This document shows positions 26,145-35,173 of a DNA stretch of 64,000 nt, one piece after another. Position numbers and translations under genes: made by a program. The first letter of the stretch is position 1, and each line of letters starts with the position of its first letter. Source of the DNA: Mesorhizobium sp. B2-7-1 (GTDB lineage Bacteria > Pseudomonadota > Alphaproteobacteria > Rhizobiales > Rhizobiaceae); the NCBI RefSeq assembly GCF_006440735.1, contig NZ_VFUA01000017.1, positions 21,968-85,967 on the forward strand, read 5' to 3'. Under the pieces are notes generated by a model. The model saw only the letters and a program-made list of their open reading frames with translations. It was not told where the DNA came from and ran no database searches.

Positions 26145-27935
26145 TTAGGTTCGCGAATTGCTCGGCTCGCCATAAACCGCCGTCGCAATCCCTTCCATCC
26201 GCGCCTTGAGCTGCAGCGCCACATATTTCGAATAGAAGCGCGACAGCGCCAGATTGCCGCCGTGGAACCAAAGCGCTTCCTGCCCCGTCGGCTTCCACAT
26301 GTTGCGCAACTCGCCCTGCCACGGCCCCGGATCGCCCTTGACGCCGGAGCCCAGACCCCAGCACGGGCCGACCTTGTCGGCGACCTCGCGCGAAACGATC
26401 GCGGCAACCGTTTCGTTCATCGACTGGTAGCCGGTGCAGCAGACGATCGCGTCGACGGTGAGCTCGCTGCCGTCCTCGAACAGGATGCCGTTCGGCGTCA
26501 GCGTCTTGATGCCGACGCCGCTCTTCACCTTGATCTCACCGTTCAGGATCAGCTCGCAGGCGCCGACATCGATGTAGTAGCCGGAGCCTGTCCGGTAGGC
26601 CTTCATCAACAGCCCGGTCTCGTCCTCGCCGAAGTCGATGGCGAAGCCGCTGTCGCTGAGACGCCGGTAGAAATCCGCGTCGCGCGCCCTGATCACGTCG
26701 TAAAGCGCGCGCTGGCCCTTCGGCACCAAGGCGAAAGGCGTCGAGGCGACGATCATGTCGGCCTTGTCGGTTGTGATGCCGCGCGCCAGTGCCTTTTCCG
26801 AGAAAATCTCGAAGCCGACATCCATCAGCGTGTCGGACTTCACCACGGTCGTGGGCGAGCGCTGCACCATGGTGACCTTGGCGCCCGCTTCCCACAGATC
26901 GACGCTGACATCGTGGCCTGAGCTTGCAGCACCGATCACCGCGACGCGCTTGCCGCTGAATTTCTCGCCGGTGGCATACTGGCTGGAATGCAGGAGCTCG
27001 CCCTTGAAGCTGTCCGCGCCCGGTAGCTCGATCTGCCGCGGCGGACCGTATGCGCCGGTGGCGAAGACGATGTGCTTCGGCTTCAGCGTGACGCGCTGGC
27101 CGACGCGGTCGACCACCACGGTCCAGGCCTTTTCGGCCTCGTCATAGGCGGCGCTGATGCATTTGGTGGCGACCCAATAGTTCAGCTCCATGACGCGGGT
27201 ATACATTTCCAGCCAGTCGCCCATCTTGTCCTTGGGCGTGAAGACCGGCCAGTTTTCCGGGAATGGAACATAGGGCAGATGGTCGTACCAGACCGGGTCG
27301 TGCAGAACGAGCGAACGATAGCGGTTGCGCCAGGAATCGCCGGCGCGCGCATTCTTCTCGATGACCAGCGTGGGGACGCCGAGCTGCCGCAGCCGTGCGC
27401 CCAGCATGATGCCGCCCTGCCCGCCGCCGATCACCAGGCAATAGGGTTGCTCATGCACGCCGAGATCGCGTGCCTCGCGCGCTCGTGCTTCCGCCCAGGT
27501 CTCGCGCTTGGGGTCAGCCTTGTGGCGGATGCCGAGTGGCCGCGCCGGGCCTTTCCGCTCCTCGAAACCCTTGAGCTCGCTCATCGCCGTGAACAGCGTG
27601 CGGCAACGACCGTCCTTGAGCCGCAGGATGCCCTCGCCCCGCGCCACCGTCGTCTCGAATGTGAACCAGGTCTCGACGGTACCGTCGTCCACGCTTGGCT
27701 CTCCGGACAGGTGCCAGTGCGACGGCTGCGCCTGGTTGAGCGTGGCCTGCAGCATCTCACGGATCGCACCCTGCCCCTCCATGGTCTTGATGTTCCATGT
27801 GAAGGTCAAAAGATCGCGCCAGTAGCAATCCTGCGCGAAGAGGTTCGTCGCCGCCTCGATATCGCCGGCCTCCAGCGCCCGGCCGAATGAGCCGAGCCAG
27901 GTAGCCGCCTGTTGCGATGGTGCGATGTCGAGCAT
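26145..27935 (-). CDS. Flavin-containing monooxygenase with N-terminal NTF2-like domain
   Basis: A 596-aa cytoplasmic enzyme. Residues 10-140 look like an NTF2/SnoaL domain (LGSFGRALEAGDIEAATNLFAQDCYWRD). The rest is a group B flavoprotein monooxygenase: FAD loop VIGGGQGGIMLGARL (about 165-180), the EKNARAGDSWRNRY segment typical of FMO/Baeyer-Villiger enzymes, the NADPH loop VIGAASSGHDV (about 330) and the late ATG-like element CCTGYQSM. It should oxygenate a nitrogen, sulfur or carbonyl group using NADPH. ATG at 27935 is chosen for its GGAAGGA site; an upstream in-frame start adds 15 residues. No strand neighbours overlap. Confidence 0.88.
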   Translation of the reverse strand: MLDIAPSQQAATWLGSFGRALEAGDIEAATNLFAQDCYWRDLLTFTWNIKTMEGQGAIREMLQATLNQAQPSHWHLSGEPSVDDGTVETWFTFETTVARGEGILRLKDGRCRTLFTAMSELKGFEERKGPARPLGIRHKADPKRETWAEARAREARDLGVHEQPYCLVIGGGQGGIMLGARLRQLGVPTLVIEKNARAGDSWRNRYRSLVLHDPVWYDHLPYVPFPENWPVFTPKDKMGDWLEMYTRVMELNYWVATKCISAAYDEAEKAWTVVVDRVGQRVTLKPKHIVFATGAYGPPRQIELPGADSFKGELLHSSQYATGEKFSGKRVAVIGAASSGHDVSVDLWEAGAKVTMVQRSPTTVVKSDTLMDVGFEIFSEKALARGITTDKADMIVASTPFALVPKGQRALYDVIRARDADFYRRLSDSGFAIDFGEDETGLLMKAYRTGSGYYIDVGACELILNGEIKVKSGVGIKTLTPNGILFEDGSELTVDAIVCCTGYQSMNETVAAIVSREVADKVGPCWGLGSGVKGDPGPWQGELRNMWKPTGQEALWFHGGNLALSRFYSKYVALQLKARMEGIATAVYGEPSNSRT

Positions 27936-27964
27936 TTTTGTCCTTCCCTTCAAATATCGATTGG

Positions 27965-27989
27965 CATCGCCAAGCTCCATCTGGCGATG
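27965..27989. promoter_or_regulatory. Inverted repeat upstream of the monooxygenase gene
   Basis: CATCGCCA (27965-27972) and TGGCGATG (27982-27989) are exact inverted arms 9 bp apart, 30 bp upstream of the chosen start. It may be an operator or an element of the 5' leader. It differs from the 24347 repeat. Confidence 0.35.
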
Positions 27990-28012
27990 TCAAGAAAGTG
28001 CGCCTTGAGGCG

Positions 28013-28142
28013 GTCGAGATTCAGGTCAGGCCGAGTCGAAAATGGTGGGTTCCGAGAACCGGAGCGGAGCGTACTTTTCGTACGTGAGCACCGGAAGCGC
28101 AGGAAACCGCCATTTGCAGGCCGGCCTCACCTGAATATCGGC
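28013..28142. repeat. Palindromic repeat, long copy with internal insert
   Basis: The left arm GTCGAGATTCAGGTCAGGCC and right arm TTGCAGGCCGGCCTCACCTG match the copy at 23734-23787 almost exactly. Between them lie about 75 additional bases that include their own short palindrome (GTACTTTTCGTAC). It fills the gap between the monooxygenase start and the rpiR-type stop. Confidence 0.7.
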
Positions 28143-28146
28143 TGCC

Positions 28147-29094
28147 TCAATCCCCCAGCGGCTCCATCTCCTTGCCTGTCCGATGGATCTGGGCGTTGTA
28201 TTTGATGCGGCGCACCGTCTCGCGCGCCGGGCCGTCGATCTTGTACGCGGTCGCGACCGCCAGCAGATCGATGGCCGCCAGGAAGGCGTAGCGCGACGCG
28301 GTCGGCTTCAGCGTGTCGGGATATTCCGGGACCGCCATCGTCAGCCGCACGTTGCAGACGCGCGTCAGCTCGGTGTCGGGCGCGGTCACGCAGATCGCGT
28401 TGGCGCGGTAATGCTTGGCGAGTTCCACCGCTTCGATCACCTCGCGCGTGCGGCCGGTGGCCGAGATCGCGATCACCAGATCGCCCGGCTTCAGCGTCGA
28501 TGCCGTCATGCGCATCAGATACGGATCGCATTGCGCGCTGATCGTGATGCCATAGCGGAACAGGCGGTATTGCGTTTCCTGCGCCAGCGCCGACGAGCTG
28601 CCGCCGAGGCCGAACACCGTCACCTGCCGCGCCTTGGCGATCAGTTCCGCGGCCTTCTGCAGCTGTCCCGGATCGATTTGCCGCTCCGCCTCCTGCAGCG
28701 CGCGCCGCGCCTCGCCGAACACGGCGTTCCAGAACGGCATGCCGCTGTCGTTGTTCGCTGGCTGCGGCTTGGTGGCGAGATAGAGCGCGCCGACGACAAG
28801 GCTCTGCGCCAGCTTCAGCTTGAAATCGCGCACGCCCTCGCAGCCGATGGCGCGGCAGAAGCGGGTGACCGTCGGCTCGCTGACCCCCGCGCGCTGGGCA
28901 AGCGCGGCGTTGGAAGCGTCGACCGCATATTTGACGTCGTCGAGCACGACATCGGCGACGCGGCGCTCGGCCGGCCGCAACTCCGCATAGCTGTCCTTCA
29001 CCTGCGAGATGATATCGGGGATGCGCCTGACATGGTCGTGCCGGTCGTCGTCCTCGTCCGCCGTTCGCAACGCCTGGCTGTCAGCTTCGGTCAT
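28147..29094 (-). CDS. RpiR/MurR-family transcription regulator
   Basis: A 315-aa regulator with the N-terminal RpiR helix-turn-helix (about residues 50-110: SNAALAQRAGVSEPTVTRFCRAIGCEGVRDFKLKL region) and a C-terminal SIS sugar-phosphate-binding domain (about 140-280, with VFGLGGSSSALA and VIAISATGRT). Family members sense phosphorylated sugars or other small metabolites and control adjacent catabolic genes. It is divergent from the ABC importer operon, the usual arrangement for local control. The first 20 residues are acidic and poorly conserved-looking, so the true start might be slightly downstream. Confidence 0.9.
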   Translation of the reverse strand: MTEADSQALRTADEDDDRHDHVRRIPDIISQVKDSYAELRPAERRVADVVLDDVKYAVDASNAALAQRAGVSEPTVTRFCRAIGCEGVRDFKLKLAQSLVVGALYLATKPQPANNDSGMPFWNAVFGEARRALQEAERQIDPGQLQKAAELIAKARQVTVFGLGGSSSALAQETQYRLFRYGITISAQCDPYLMRMTASTLKPGDLVIAISATGRTREVIEAVELAKHYRANAICVTAPDTELTRVCNVRLTMAVPEYPDTLKPTASRYAFLAAIDLLAVATAYKIDGPARETVRRIKYNAQIHRTGKEMEPLGD

Positions 29095-29225
29095 TGGCCA
29101 GTCCTCCCCAGCCCGCTTCGGGACCTATCATCTTCGCGATTATCCGCCCGCTGGCCATAGGCAATCAACCGAGGTGAGTATGTAGGAAAGTAACAAACCT
29201 CGCAAGGGATCATAAAATTAATGAA

Positions 29226-29262
29226 AATCAGGTGCTTAGACAAAAGCTGATTGAACCTGATT
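29226..29262. promoter_or_regulatory. Inverted repeat in the rpiR/ABC divergent region
   Basis: AATCAGGT (29226-29233) and ACCTGATT (29255-29262) are perfect inverted arms with 21 bp between. The region is AT-rich and also holds a TTGACA (29284-29289) facing the ABC operon but no good -10. This may be the RpiR operator. Confidence 0.4.
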
Positions 29263-29369
29263 GCTTCCGCTATCTGCCGCCGCTTGACAGTAAAGTAGGA
29301 TAGTTACAGACTGATTTCGCGGACAGATGTGGCCTTCGGCAACGCATCGCGCAGTCTCCGAGGGGGAGC

Positions 29370-30197
29370 ATGAGTACGGCAAGCGCAAGAACGCCGAAGC
29401 TCGGCGTGCAGGCAGCGACGAAGGTCTATCAAACGGCCTCCGGGGACCTTCTGGCGCTCGATCGCTGCAGCCTGGATGTGCAGCCTAACGAGATCGTCTC
29501 GATCGTCGGCCCTTCCGGCTGCGGCAAGACCACGCTGTTGTGGTCGATGTCGGGCCTGCATCGGCTGACCGGCGGCGCGATCCTGCTCGACGGCAAGGAG
29601 ATCACCGGACCGCGCCCGGAGATCGGCATTGTCTTCCAGGAAGCGAACCTTCTGCCCTGGCGCAACCTCGACGCCAACATCAACTTCCCCTTCGAGATCA
29701 AGGGCGAGAAACCCGATCGCGCCTGGATCGCGCACCTGTTGAACCGCGTCGGGCTCGATGGTTTCGGCGGCAAGTTCCCGCGCGAGCTTTCCGGCGGCAT
29801 GCAGCAGCGCGCCGCGATCGTGCGCGCGCTGGCGCTGAAGCCTTCGGTGCTTTTGATGGACGAGCCCTTCGGCGCGCTCGACAGCTTCACCCGCGAGGAG
29901 ATGAACCGCCTCGTCGAGGAGATCTGGCTCGACACCAAGACCACCATCGTCTTCATCACCCACAGCATCGAGGAAGCGATCTTCCTCTCCGACCGCGTGG
30001 TGGTGCTGACGACGCGGCCCGGTCGCGTCGCCAAGGTCTACGAGGTGCCGTTTCCGCGGCCGCGTTCGCTGGAAATCATGGCGACGAAAGAAGTCTTCGA
30101 CCTCACCAACAAGATCAAGATGGACATTGTCGGCGAGCGCGTCCGGCCGATCGCGCCGGAGCGGCGGTCGGCTGAAATCGTGAGGATCAGGCCGTGA
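29370..30197 (+). CDS. NitT/TauT-type ABC importer, ATP-binding protein
   Basis: A 275-aa ATPase with Walker A GPSGCGKTT, Q-loop GIVFQEANLLPWRN, signature LSGGMQQRAAIVRALA and Walker B LLMDEPFGALD, all of the TauB/SsuB/NrtD type. The EANLLPW motif after the Q-loop is characteristic of this class. It drives uptake of a small organic or inorganic substrate with the next two gene products. GTGA overlap with the permease gene shows translational coupling. Confidence 0.93.
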   Translation: MSTASARTPKLGVQAATKVYQTASGDLLALDRCSLDVQPNEIVSIVGPSGCGKTTLLWSMSGLHRLTGGAILLDGKEITGPRPEIGIVFQEANLLPWRNLDANINFPFEIKGEKPDRAWIAHLLNRVGLDGFGGKFPRELSGGMQQRAAIVRALALKPSVLLMDEPFGALDSFTREEMNRLVEEIWLDTKTTIVFITHSIEEAIFLSDRVVVLTTRPGRVAKVYEVPFPRPRSLEIMATKEVFDLTNKIKMDIVGERVRPIAPERRSAEIVRIRP

Positions 30198-31042
30198 GCG
30201 GGGGCGACGCCATTCCGGAATTCTCGAAAGCCAAATCGGCAGATGGCCAGGACGTCAGTCTGACCAATCTTTCGGCCTTCGCCAGCGGCCCCGGCATCAA
30301 ATCCGGCGCCGAAGTGGCGGCGATCCTCGCCGTCGCGGTGGTGATCATCGGCGGCATCGAGCTGGCGCTGCGCATCTTCCACGTGCCGCAATACATCATG
30401 CCGCCGCCGAGCTCGATCGCTTACGCTTTGTTCGACGAGTTCCCGCTGATCGCGCCGCATCTCGGCTACACGCTGGTCGAGCTTGTCTCGGGCTTCGCCA
30501 TTGGCGCCGTCGTCGGCTTGGTGATGGCGGCCGTGATCACGCAGTTTCCCTTCGCCGAGAAGATCGTCGCGCCCTACATCCTGATCCTCGTCACCACGCC
30601 GATGCTGGCGCTGGTGCCGCTGCTCATCCTGCGCTTCGGCTTCGGCTATGCGCCGCGCATCATCGCCGTGGCTCTGGCTGCCGGCCCGATGGTGATGATC
30701 AACGCCGCAACGGGCTTCCGCCGCGTCGACAGCGCCAAGATCGCTTTGGCCCGCTCCTATGGCGCCAGCACCTTGCAGATCTTCTGGAAGATCCGCGCGC
30801 CGATGGCGCTGCCGATGATCCTGGTCGGGCTGATGATCGGCGCGATCTTCGGCCTGCTCACCGCCGTCGGCGCCGAGATGGTCGGCGGCGGCTTCGGCCT
30901 CGGCAACCGGCTCACCTCCTATTCGTCGATGATCCAGATGCCGCAATTCTTCGCGGTGGTGCTGATCCTGTCGACGCTCGGCATCCTGATCTACGTGCTG
31001 TTCTTCCTGATCGGCAAGAAATGGGCGAGCTGGGAGACCTGA
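30194..31042 (+). CDS. NitT/TauT-type ABC importer, permease
   Basis: A 282-aa inner-membrane protein with about six transmembrane segments. The coupling-helix EAA-like region is at KIALARSYGASTLQIFWKIRAPMALPMI, typical of BPD_transp_1 permeases. The GTG start overlaps the ATPase stop. Weak N-terminal conservation leaves the start somewhat open. Confidence 0.92.
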   Translation: MSGGDAIPEFSKAKSADGQDVSLTNLSAFASGPGIKSGAEVAAILAVAVVIIGGIELALRIFHVPQYIMPPPSSIAYALFDEFPLIAPHLGYTLVELVSGFAIGAVVGLVMAAVITQFPFAEKIVAPYILILVTTPMLALVPLLILRFGFGYAPRIIAVALAAGPMVMINAATGFRRVDSAKIALARSYGASTLQIFWKIRAPMALPMILVGLMIGAIFGLLTAVGAEMVGGGFGLGNRLTSYSSMIQMPQFFAVVLILSTLGILIYVLFFLIGKKWASWET

Positions 31043-31110
31043 CCGACGTGCAAAATCACGCCCGGGAGGCGGGCGAAGGCAAGGCAAGCAATCAACAAAA
31101 GGGGAATGCC

Positions 31111-32283
31111 ATGACCAACGAAAATCCGATCCATTCCAGCGCCCCGGCCGGCATCAGCCGCCGTTATTTCCTGCAGGTGACGGCGGCCGGCGTCGTCACC
31201 GCCACCGCGCTCGGCGCATCCGGCCTGAAGGCGAGGGCGGCGGCGTACGAGAAGTTCACCTGGATCTCGCCGCGCGGCACGCTGGAAGTGCTGGACGATT
31301 ATCCCTACTGGTCGGCGAAGAAGGCAGGCTATTTCGGCGACCTCAACACCGACATGCAGCCAGGCCCCTCGGATGGCACCGCGACGGTGAAGTTCGTCGA
31401 TGTCGGCCAGGCCGACATGGGCTTCCCCTCGCCCGGCGTCTTCTCCTTCGCCATCCAGAACGGCATGAAGCTGAAGTCCGTCTTCCACATGGGCGCGCGC
31501 GACACGTTCAGCATCGCCTTCCGCAAGGGCGAGGGATCGAACGACCTTAAGAAGCTTGAGGGCAAGACCGTCCTGCTCGGCTCCGCCGCCTGGCAGGCGA
31601 TCGTCGATCCGCTGCTCGCCGCGCAGGGCGTCGACATCAAGAAGGTGAAATATGTCGAGGCCGGCTGGCCGACCTGGGGCACCGCGCTTGCCGGCGGCCA
31701 GGGCGATGCGGCGCTCTCCTGGGAAGGGCTGCGCGCCGAATGGATCGCCAAGGGCCTCGACTTCGAATATTGGCTGGGCGTGCAGAATTCCAAGCTGCCG
31801 GCCAACACCTTCGTCGTGCGCGCCGCCGACCTCGAGGACGCCGACAAGAAGGCCTTCCTGGAGAAATACCTGCGCGGCTGGGCGATGGGCCTCGAATTCG
31901 GCTACCAGAACCCGCGCGCCGCGGTCGAAGCCGTGTTCGAGCAGTTCCCCACCTTGGCCAAGAATCTCGGCCCCGAGCTCGGCACGACCTCGATCCTGCA
32001 GCAGATCAACGTCTTCCGCGGCGACATGGACAAGCGCGGCGGCTGGGGCTCGCACGACATGGCGAGTTGGCAGGGCTTCTTCGACGAGATCCTCAAGATC
32101 GGCCAGATCACCGCGCCGGTGAAGGCGGAAGACGTCTGCACCAACGACCTGATCCCGGCCGCCAACGACTTCGACAAGGCCAAGGTCAAGGCTGACGCCG
32201 ACGGCGTGAAGCTGTCGGAAGGCTTTGCCACGCTCGACGTCGACAAGATCAAGGCGCACCTGTTCGACTCCGCCGTCAAATAG
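31111..32283 (+). CDS. NitT/TauT-type ABC importer, substrate-binding protein
   Basis: A 390-aa periplasmic binding protein with a Tat-type signal: SRRYFLQVTAAGVVTATALG followed by a probable cleavage near ARA-AA (about residue 46). The mature protein has the NMT1/NrtA-like fold (YPYWSAKKAGYFGDLNTD, DVGQADMGFPSPG, GKTVLLGSAAWQAIVDPLL). The substrate is unknown; the neighbouring amidase and amidohydrolase point to an amide or other nitrogenous organic compound. The start has a GGGGAA site 5 bp upstream. Confidence 0.9.
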   Translation: MTNENPIHSSAPAGISRRYFLQVTAAGVVTATALGASGLKARAAAYEKFTWISPRGTLEVLDDYPYWSAKKAGYFGDLNTDMQPGPSDGTATVKFVDVGQADMGFPSPGVFSFAIQNGMKLKSVFHMGARDTFSIAFRKGEGSNDLKKLEGKTVLLGSAAWQAIVDPLLAAQGVDIKKVKYVEAGWPTWGTALAGGQGDAALSWEGLRAEWIAKGLDFEYWLGVQNSKLPANTFVVRAADLEDADKKAFLEKYLRGWAMGLEFGYQNPRAAVEAVFEQFPTLAKNLGPELGTTSILQQINVFRGDMDKRGGWGSHDMASWQGFFDEILKIGQITAPVKAEDVCTNDLIPAANDFDKAKVKADADGVKLSEGFATLDVDKIKAHLFDSAVK

Positions 32284-32300
32284 GGCGAACCGATCCCCAA

Positions 32301-32323
32301 CGGGCGGCGCATCGCGCCGCCCG
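32301..32323 (+). terminator. Intra-operon hairpin after the binding-protein gene
   Basis: CGGGCGGCGC-ATC-GCGCCGCCCG is a perfect 10-bp stem with a 3-base loop. It lacks a following T-run. Such hairpins after binding-protein genes often stabilise the upstream mRNA rather than terminate. Confidence 0.55.
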
Positions 32324-32354
32324 AATTATCGTTCAAAGCATTGAGGAGGCTGAG

Positions 32355-33446
32355 ATGGCCGGCAAAGTAAGAATCCTGGTGGTTGGTCTGGGCAATATGG
32401 GCGCCTCGCATGCCAGCGCCTATCACCGCTCCGAAGGCTTCGAGATCGTCGGCATCATGAGCCGCACCATCAAGAGCAACAAGAAGATCCCGAAGGAACT
32501 CGCCGGCTACCCGCTCTACGAGGATTTCGACCTGGCGCTGAAGGAGACGAAGCCGGACGCGGTCTCGATCAACAGCTGGCCGAACACGCATGCCGAATAC
32601 GCGCTGAAGGCGATCGCCGCCAATTGCCACGTGTTCATGGAAAAGCCCCTGGCCACCAACATCGCGGATGCCGAGAAGGTGGTGGCCGCCGCGCGGGCGA
32701 AGAACCGCAAGCTGGTGCTCGGCTACATCCTGCGCGTCCATCCGTCCTGGATCAAATTCATCGAGGTCGGCAAGACGCTCGGCAAGCCGCTGGTGATGCG
32801 CCTCAACCTCAACCAGCAGAGCAGCGGCACCGCCTGGCACTGGCACAAGAACCTGATCGACTCGCTGATCCCGATCGTCGACTGCGGCGTGCACTATGTC
32901 GACGTCATGTGCCAGCTGACCGGCGCTAAGCCGGTGCGCGTGCACGGCATCGGCGCAAAACTCTGGGCCGAGGCCGATAAGCAGAATTACGGCCATTTGC
33001 ACGTCACCTTCGATGACGGCTCGGTCGGCTGGTACGAGGCGGGCTGGGGCCCGATGATGAGCGAGACCGCCTATTTCGTGAAGGACGTGGTCGGCCCGAA
33101 GGGCGCCGTCTCGATCGTCGCCGGCCAGTCGGGAAGCAGCGCCAAGGACGCCGAGGAGGTTTCCGATTCCGCCGACATCGACCGCCACACCAAGACCGAC
33201 GCGCTGAAGATCCATTATGCGCAGGTCGATGGCGACAAGAATTTTTCCAAGCCCGACGAGATCGTCAGCATGGAGGATGAGCCTGGACATCAGGAGCTTT
33301 GCGATCGCGAGCAGGCCTTCTTCCTGCGTGCCATCCGCGAGGACCTCGATTTGAGCGAGCAGATGGATGCCGCGGTCAACAGCCTGCGCATCGTGCTGGC
33401 GGCCGAGCAGAGCATCGCGGAGAAGCGGACCGTCGAGCTGGCCTGA
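32355..33446 (+). CDS. Gfo/Idh/MocA-family oxidoreductase
   Basis: A 363-aa NAD(P)-dependent dehydrogenase. The Rossmann fingerprint is VVGLGNMGASHA (about residues 9-20), the family EKPLA motif follows (about 97-101), and the second-domain catalytic region contains VDCGVHYVDVMCQL with the usual histidine. The typical substrate is a sugar or inositol derivative. It lies 71 bp after the ABC binding-protein gene with a GAGGAGG-like site, so it probably belongs to the same transcript. Confidence 0.9.
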   Translation: MAGKVRILVVGLGNMGASHASAYHRSEGFEIVGIMSRTIKSNKKIPKELAGYPLYEDFDLALKETKPDAVSINSWPNTHAEYALKAIAANCHVFMEKPLATNIADAEKVVAAARAKNRKLVLGYILRVHPSWIKFIEVGKTLGKPLVMRLNLNQQSSGTAWHWHKNLIDSLIPIVDCGVHYVDVMCQLTGAKPVRVHGIGAKLWAEADKQNYGHLHVTFDDGSVGWYEAGWGPMMSETAYFVKDVVGPKGAVSIVAGQSGSSAKDAEEVSDSADIDRHTKTDALKIHYAQVDGDKNFSKPDEIVSMEDEPGHQELCDREQAFFLRAIREDLDLSEQMDAAVNSLRIVLAAEQSIAEKRTVELA

Positions 33447-33469
33447 GGTTACTCGGTCAACGGTAGCGC

Positions 33470-33600
33470 CAGCCCCTCATCCGGCCGCTTCGCGGCCACC
33501 TTCTCCCCGGTGGGGAGAAGAGGGAAGCGCCGGCGCTGAAAGTCTCCTCTCCCCAGCGGGGAGAGGTCAGCCGAGCGAAGCGGAGGCTGGGTGAGGGTGA
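33470..33600. repeat. Composite palindromic intergenic repeat
   Basis: Stacked inverted repeats: GGCCGC-TTC-GCGGCC, CTTCTCCCCGGTGGGGAGAAG and CTCTCCCCAGCGGGGAGAG, with CCTCATCC near the left end and GGGTGAGGG at the right. The wording (cctcatccg, ccttctcccc) is shared with the element at 62790-62942. It lies between the dehydrogenase and amidase genes. Confidence 0.75.
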
Positions 33601-33651
33601 GTGCGCCAAGCCACCCTTAGCCTTCGGCAAGCACCTAACGGGAGGAAACAC

Positions 33652-35088
33652 ATGGCCGCGATCTCGAAAAGCTTGCTCGAAACCTACACCCAGTCCGACG
33701 CGCTGGCGCTCGCCGGGCTGGTGAAGCGCGGCGAGGTTTCACCTGCTGAGCTGGTCGAAGCGGCGATCACCACGATCGAGCGCCTCAACCCACGGCTCAA
33801 CGCGGTCATCCATCGCCTCTACGACATGGCGCGCGCCCAAGCGCCGACGGTGGATAAAACCGCGCCCTTTGCCGGCGTGCCCTATCTGCTCAAGGAGCTC
33901 GCCTCCTCCTGGACCGGCGCGCCCCTTACCAATTCCTGCTTCTACATGAAGGACTTCGTCGCCGATTCCGACAGCGAGGTCGTGCGCCGCATCAAGGCCG
34001 CCGGCTTTGTGCTGGTCGGCAAATCCAACGCGCCCGAGAACGGCTGGTCTATCACCACGGAACCGAAACTCTACGGCGCGACGAAGAACCCGTGGAAGGA
34101 CGGCATCACGCCCGGCGGCTCGAGCGGCGGCGCCGCGGCTGCGATCGCCTCGGGCATGGTGCCGATCGCCGAAGCCAGCGACGGCGCCGGCTCGATCCGC
34201 GTGCCGGCTTCCTGCTGCGGCATTGTTGGCCTCAAGCCCTCGCGCGGCCGGGTCAGCCTCGCGCCCTACGGCGACTATTGGTACGGCGGCGCCTATTTCC
34301 TCTGCTGCTCGCGCACGGTGCGCGATACTGCCGCCTATCTCGATGCGGTGGCCGGTGCCATGCCCGGCGACGCCTACACGCCGCCGGTGCCGGAGGGCAG
34401 CTGGCTCGGCCTCTCCGCTCGGCCGCCGAAGAAACTGCGCATCGGCTTCACCGTCACGCCGCCCAACGGCGCTGCCATCGACCCCGAAGTCAAGGCGACC
34501 GTGCTCTCCACGGTCGCCGCGCTCGAACGCCTCGGCCACGCCATCGAGGAGCACGACATGCCGCTCGATGCCGATGCCGTATGGAAGACCTACACCGACA
34601 TGACCTGCGTGCAGACGGCCGCGACCTTCGGTTTCCTCGAAACGCTTGTCGGGCGCCCCGTCACGCCGAACGATGTCGAACCGTTGACCTGGGCGATCAT
34701 CCAGCGCGGCCGCGCGACCAGCGGCATCAAGCATATTTCCGATGTCGAGCAACTGAGGTTGATCGGCCGCGACATCGTTGGCGATCTCAACCCCTATGAC
34801 ATCTTCATCACCCCGACGCTGACGCAGTTGCCGCGCCCGCTCGGCTACTACGACATGTCGGAAACCGATCTCGACCGCTACAACGCCAAATGGGGCGACG
34901 CGGTCTTCAACTTCCCCTTCAACATCTCCGGCCTGCCGGCGATCTCGCTGCCGCTCGGGCAGTCGGCCGGCGGCGTGCCGATCGGCGTGCAGCTCGTTGG
35001 CCGCTACGGCGATGAGGCGACGGTGCTGGCGCTGTCAACGCTGCTGGAGCAGGAAATGCCTTGGAAGGATCGGCGGCCGGTGCTGTAG
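33652..35088 (+). CDS. Amidase (amidase-signature family)
   Basis: A 478-aa enzyme with the Ser-cisSer-Lys triad of the family: lysine in VPYLLKELAS (about residue 84), the glycine/serine stretch TPGGSSGGAAAAIASG with the first serine, and the nucleophile serine in DGAGSIRVPAS. It hydrolyses a carboxamide to acid and ammonia. The ATG at 33652 has a GGGAGGA site 7 bp upstream. It closes the cluster of importer and dehydrogenase genes and would be a natural nitrogen-releasing step. The substrate is not identifiable. Confidence 0.9.
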   Translation: MAAISKSLLETYTQSDALALAGLVKRGEVSPAELVEAAITTIERLNPRLNAVIHRLYDMARAQAPTVDKTAPFAGVPYLLKELASSWTGAPLTNSCFYMKDFVADSDSEVVRRIKAAGFVLVGKSNAPENGWSITTEPKLYGATKNPWKDGITPGGSSGGAAAAIASGMVPIAEASDGAGSIRVPASCCGIVGLKPSRGRVSLAPYGDYWYGGAYFLCCSRTVRDTAAYLDAVAGAMPGDAYTPPVPEGSWLGLSARPPKKLRIGFTVTPPNGAAIDPEVKATVLSTVAALERLGHAIEEHDMPLDADAVWKTYTDMTCVQTAATFGFLETLVGRPVTPNDVEPLTWAIIQRGRATSGIKHISDVEQLRLIGRDIVGDLNPYDIFITPTLTQLPRPLGYYDMSETDLDRYNAKWGDAVFNFPFNISGLPAISLPLGQSAGGVPIGVQLVGRYGDEATVLALSTLLEQEMPWKDRRPVL

Positions 35089-35173
35089 GCGATCACCTTG
35101 TCGGGCAAGGGCTATCAACGTCCGTTGGGGTAGTCATCGCAAACGCTGGTGATGAGCTGAAGGCTCATGAACC

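Noticed and set aside
27936..27980. Upstream start for the flavin monooxygenase
   Set aside because: The added 15 residues include the sequence of an inverted repeat, and the ATG at 27935 has a good ribosome site.
33470..33600. CRISPR-like appearance of stacked short repeats
   Set aside because: The repeats are inverted, differ from one another and have no regular spacers or adjacent cas genes.
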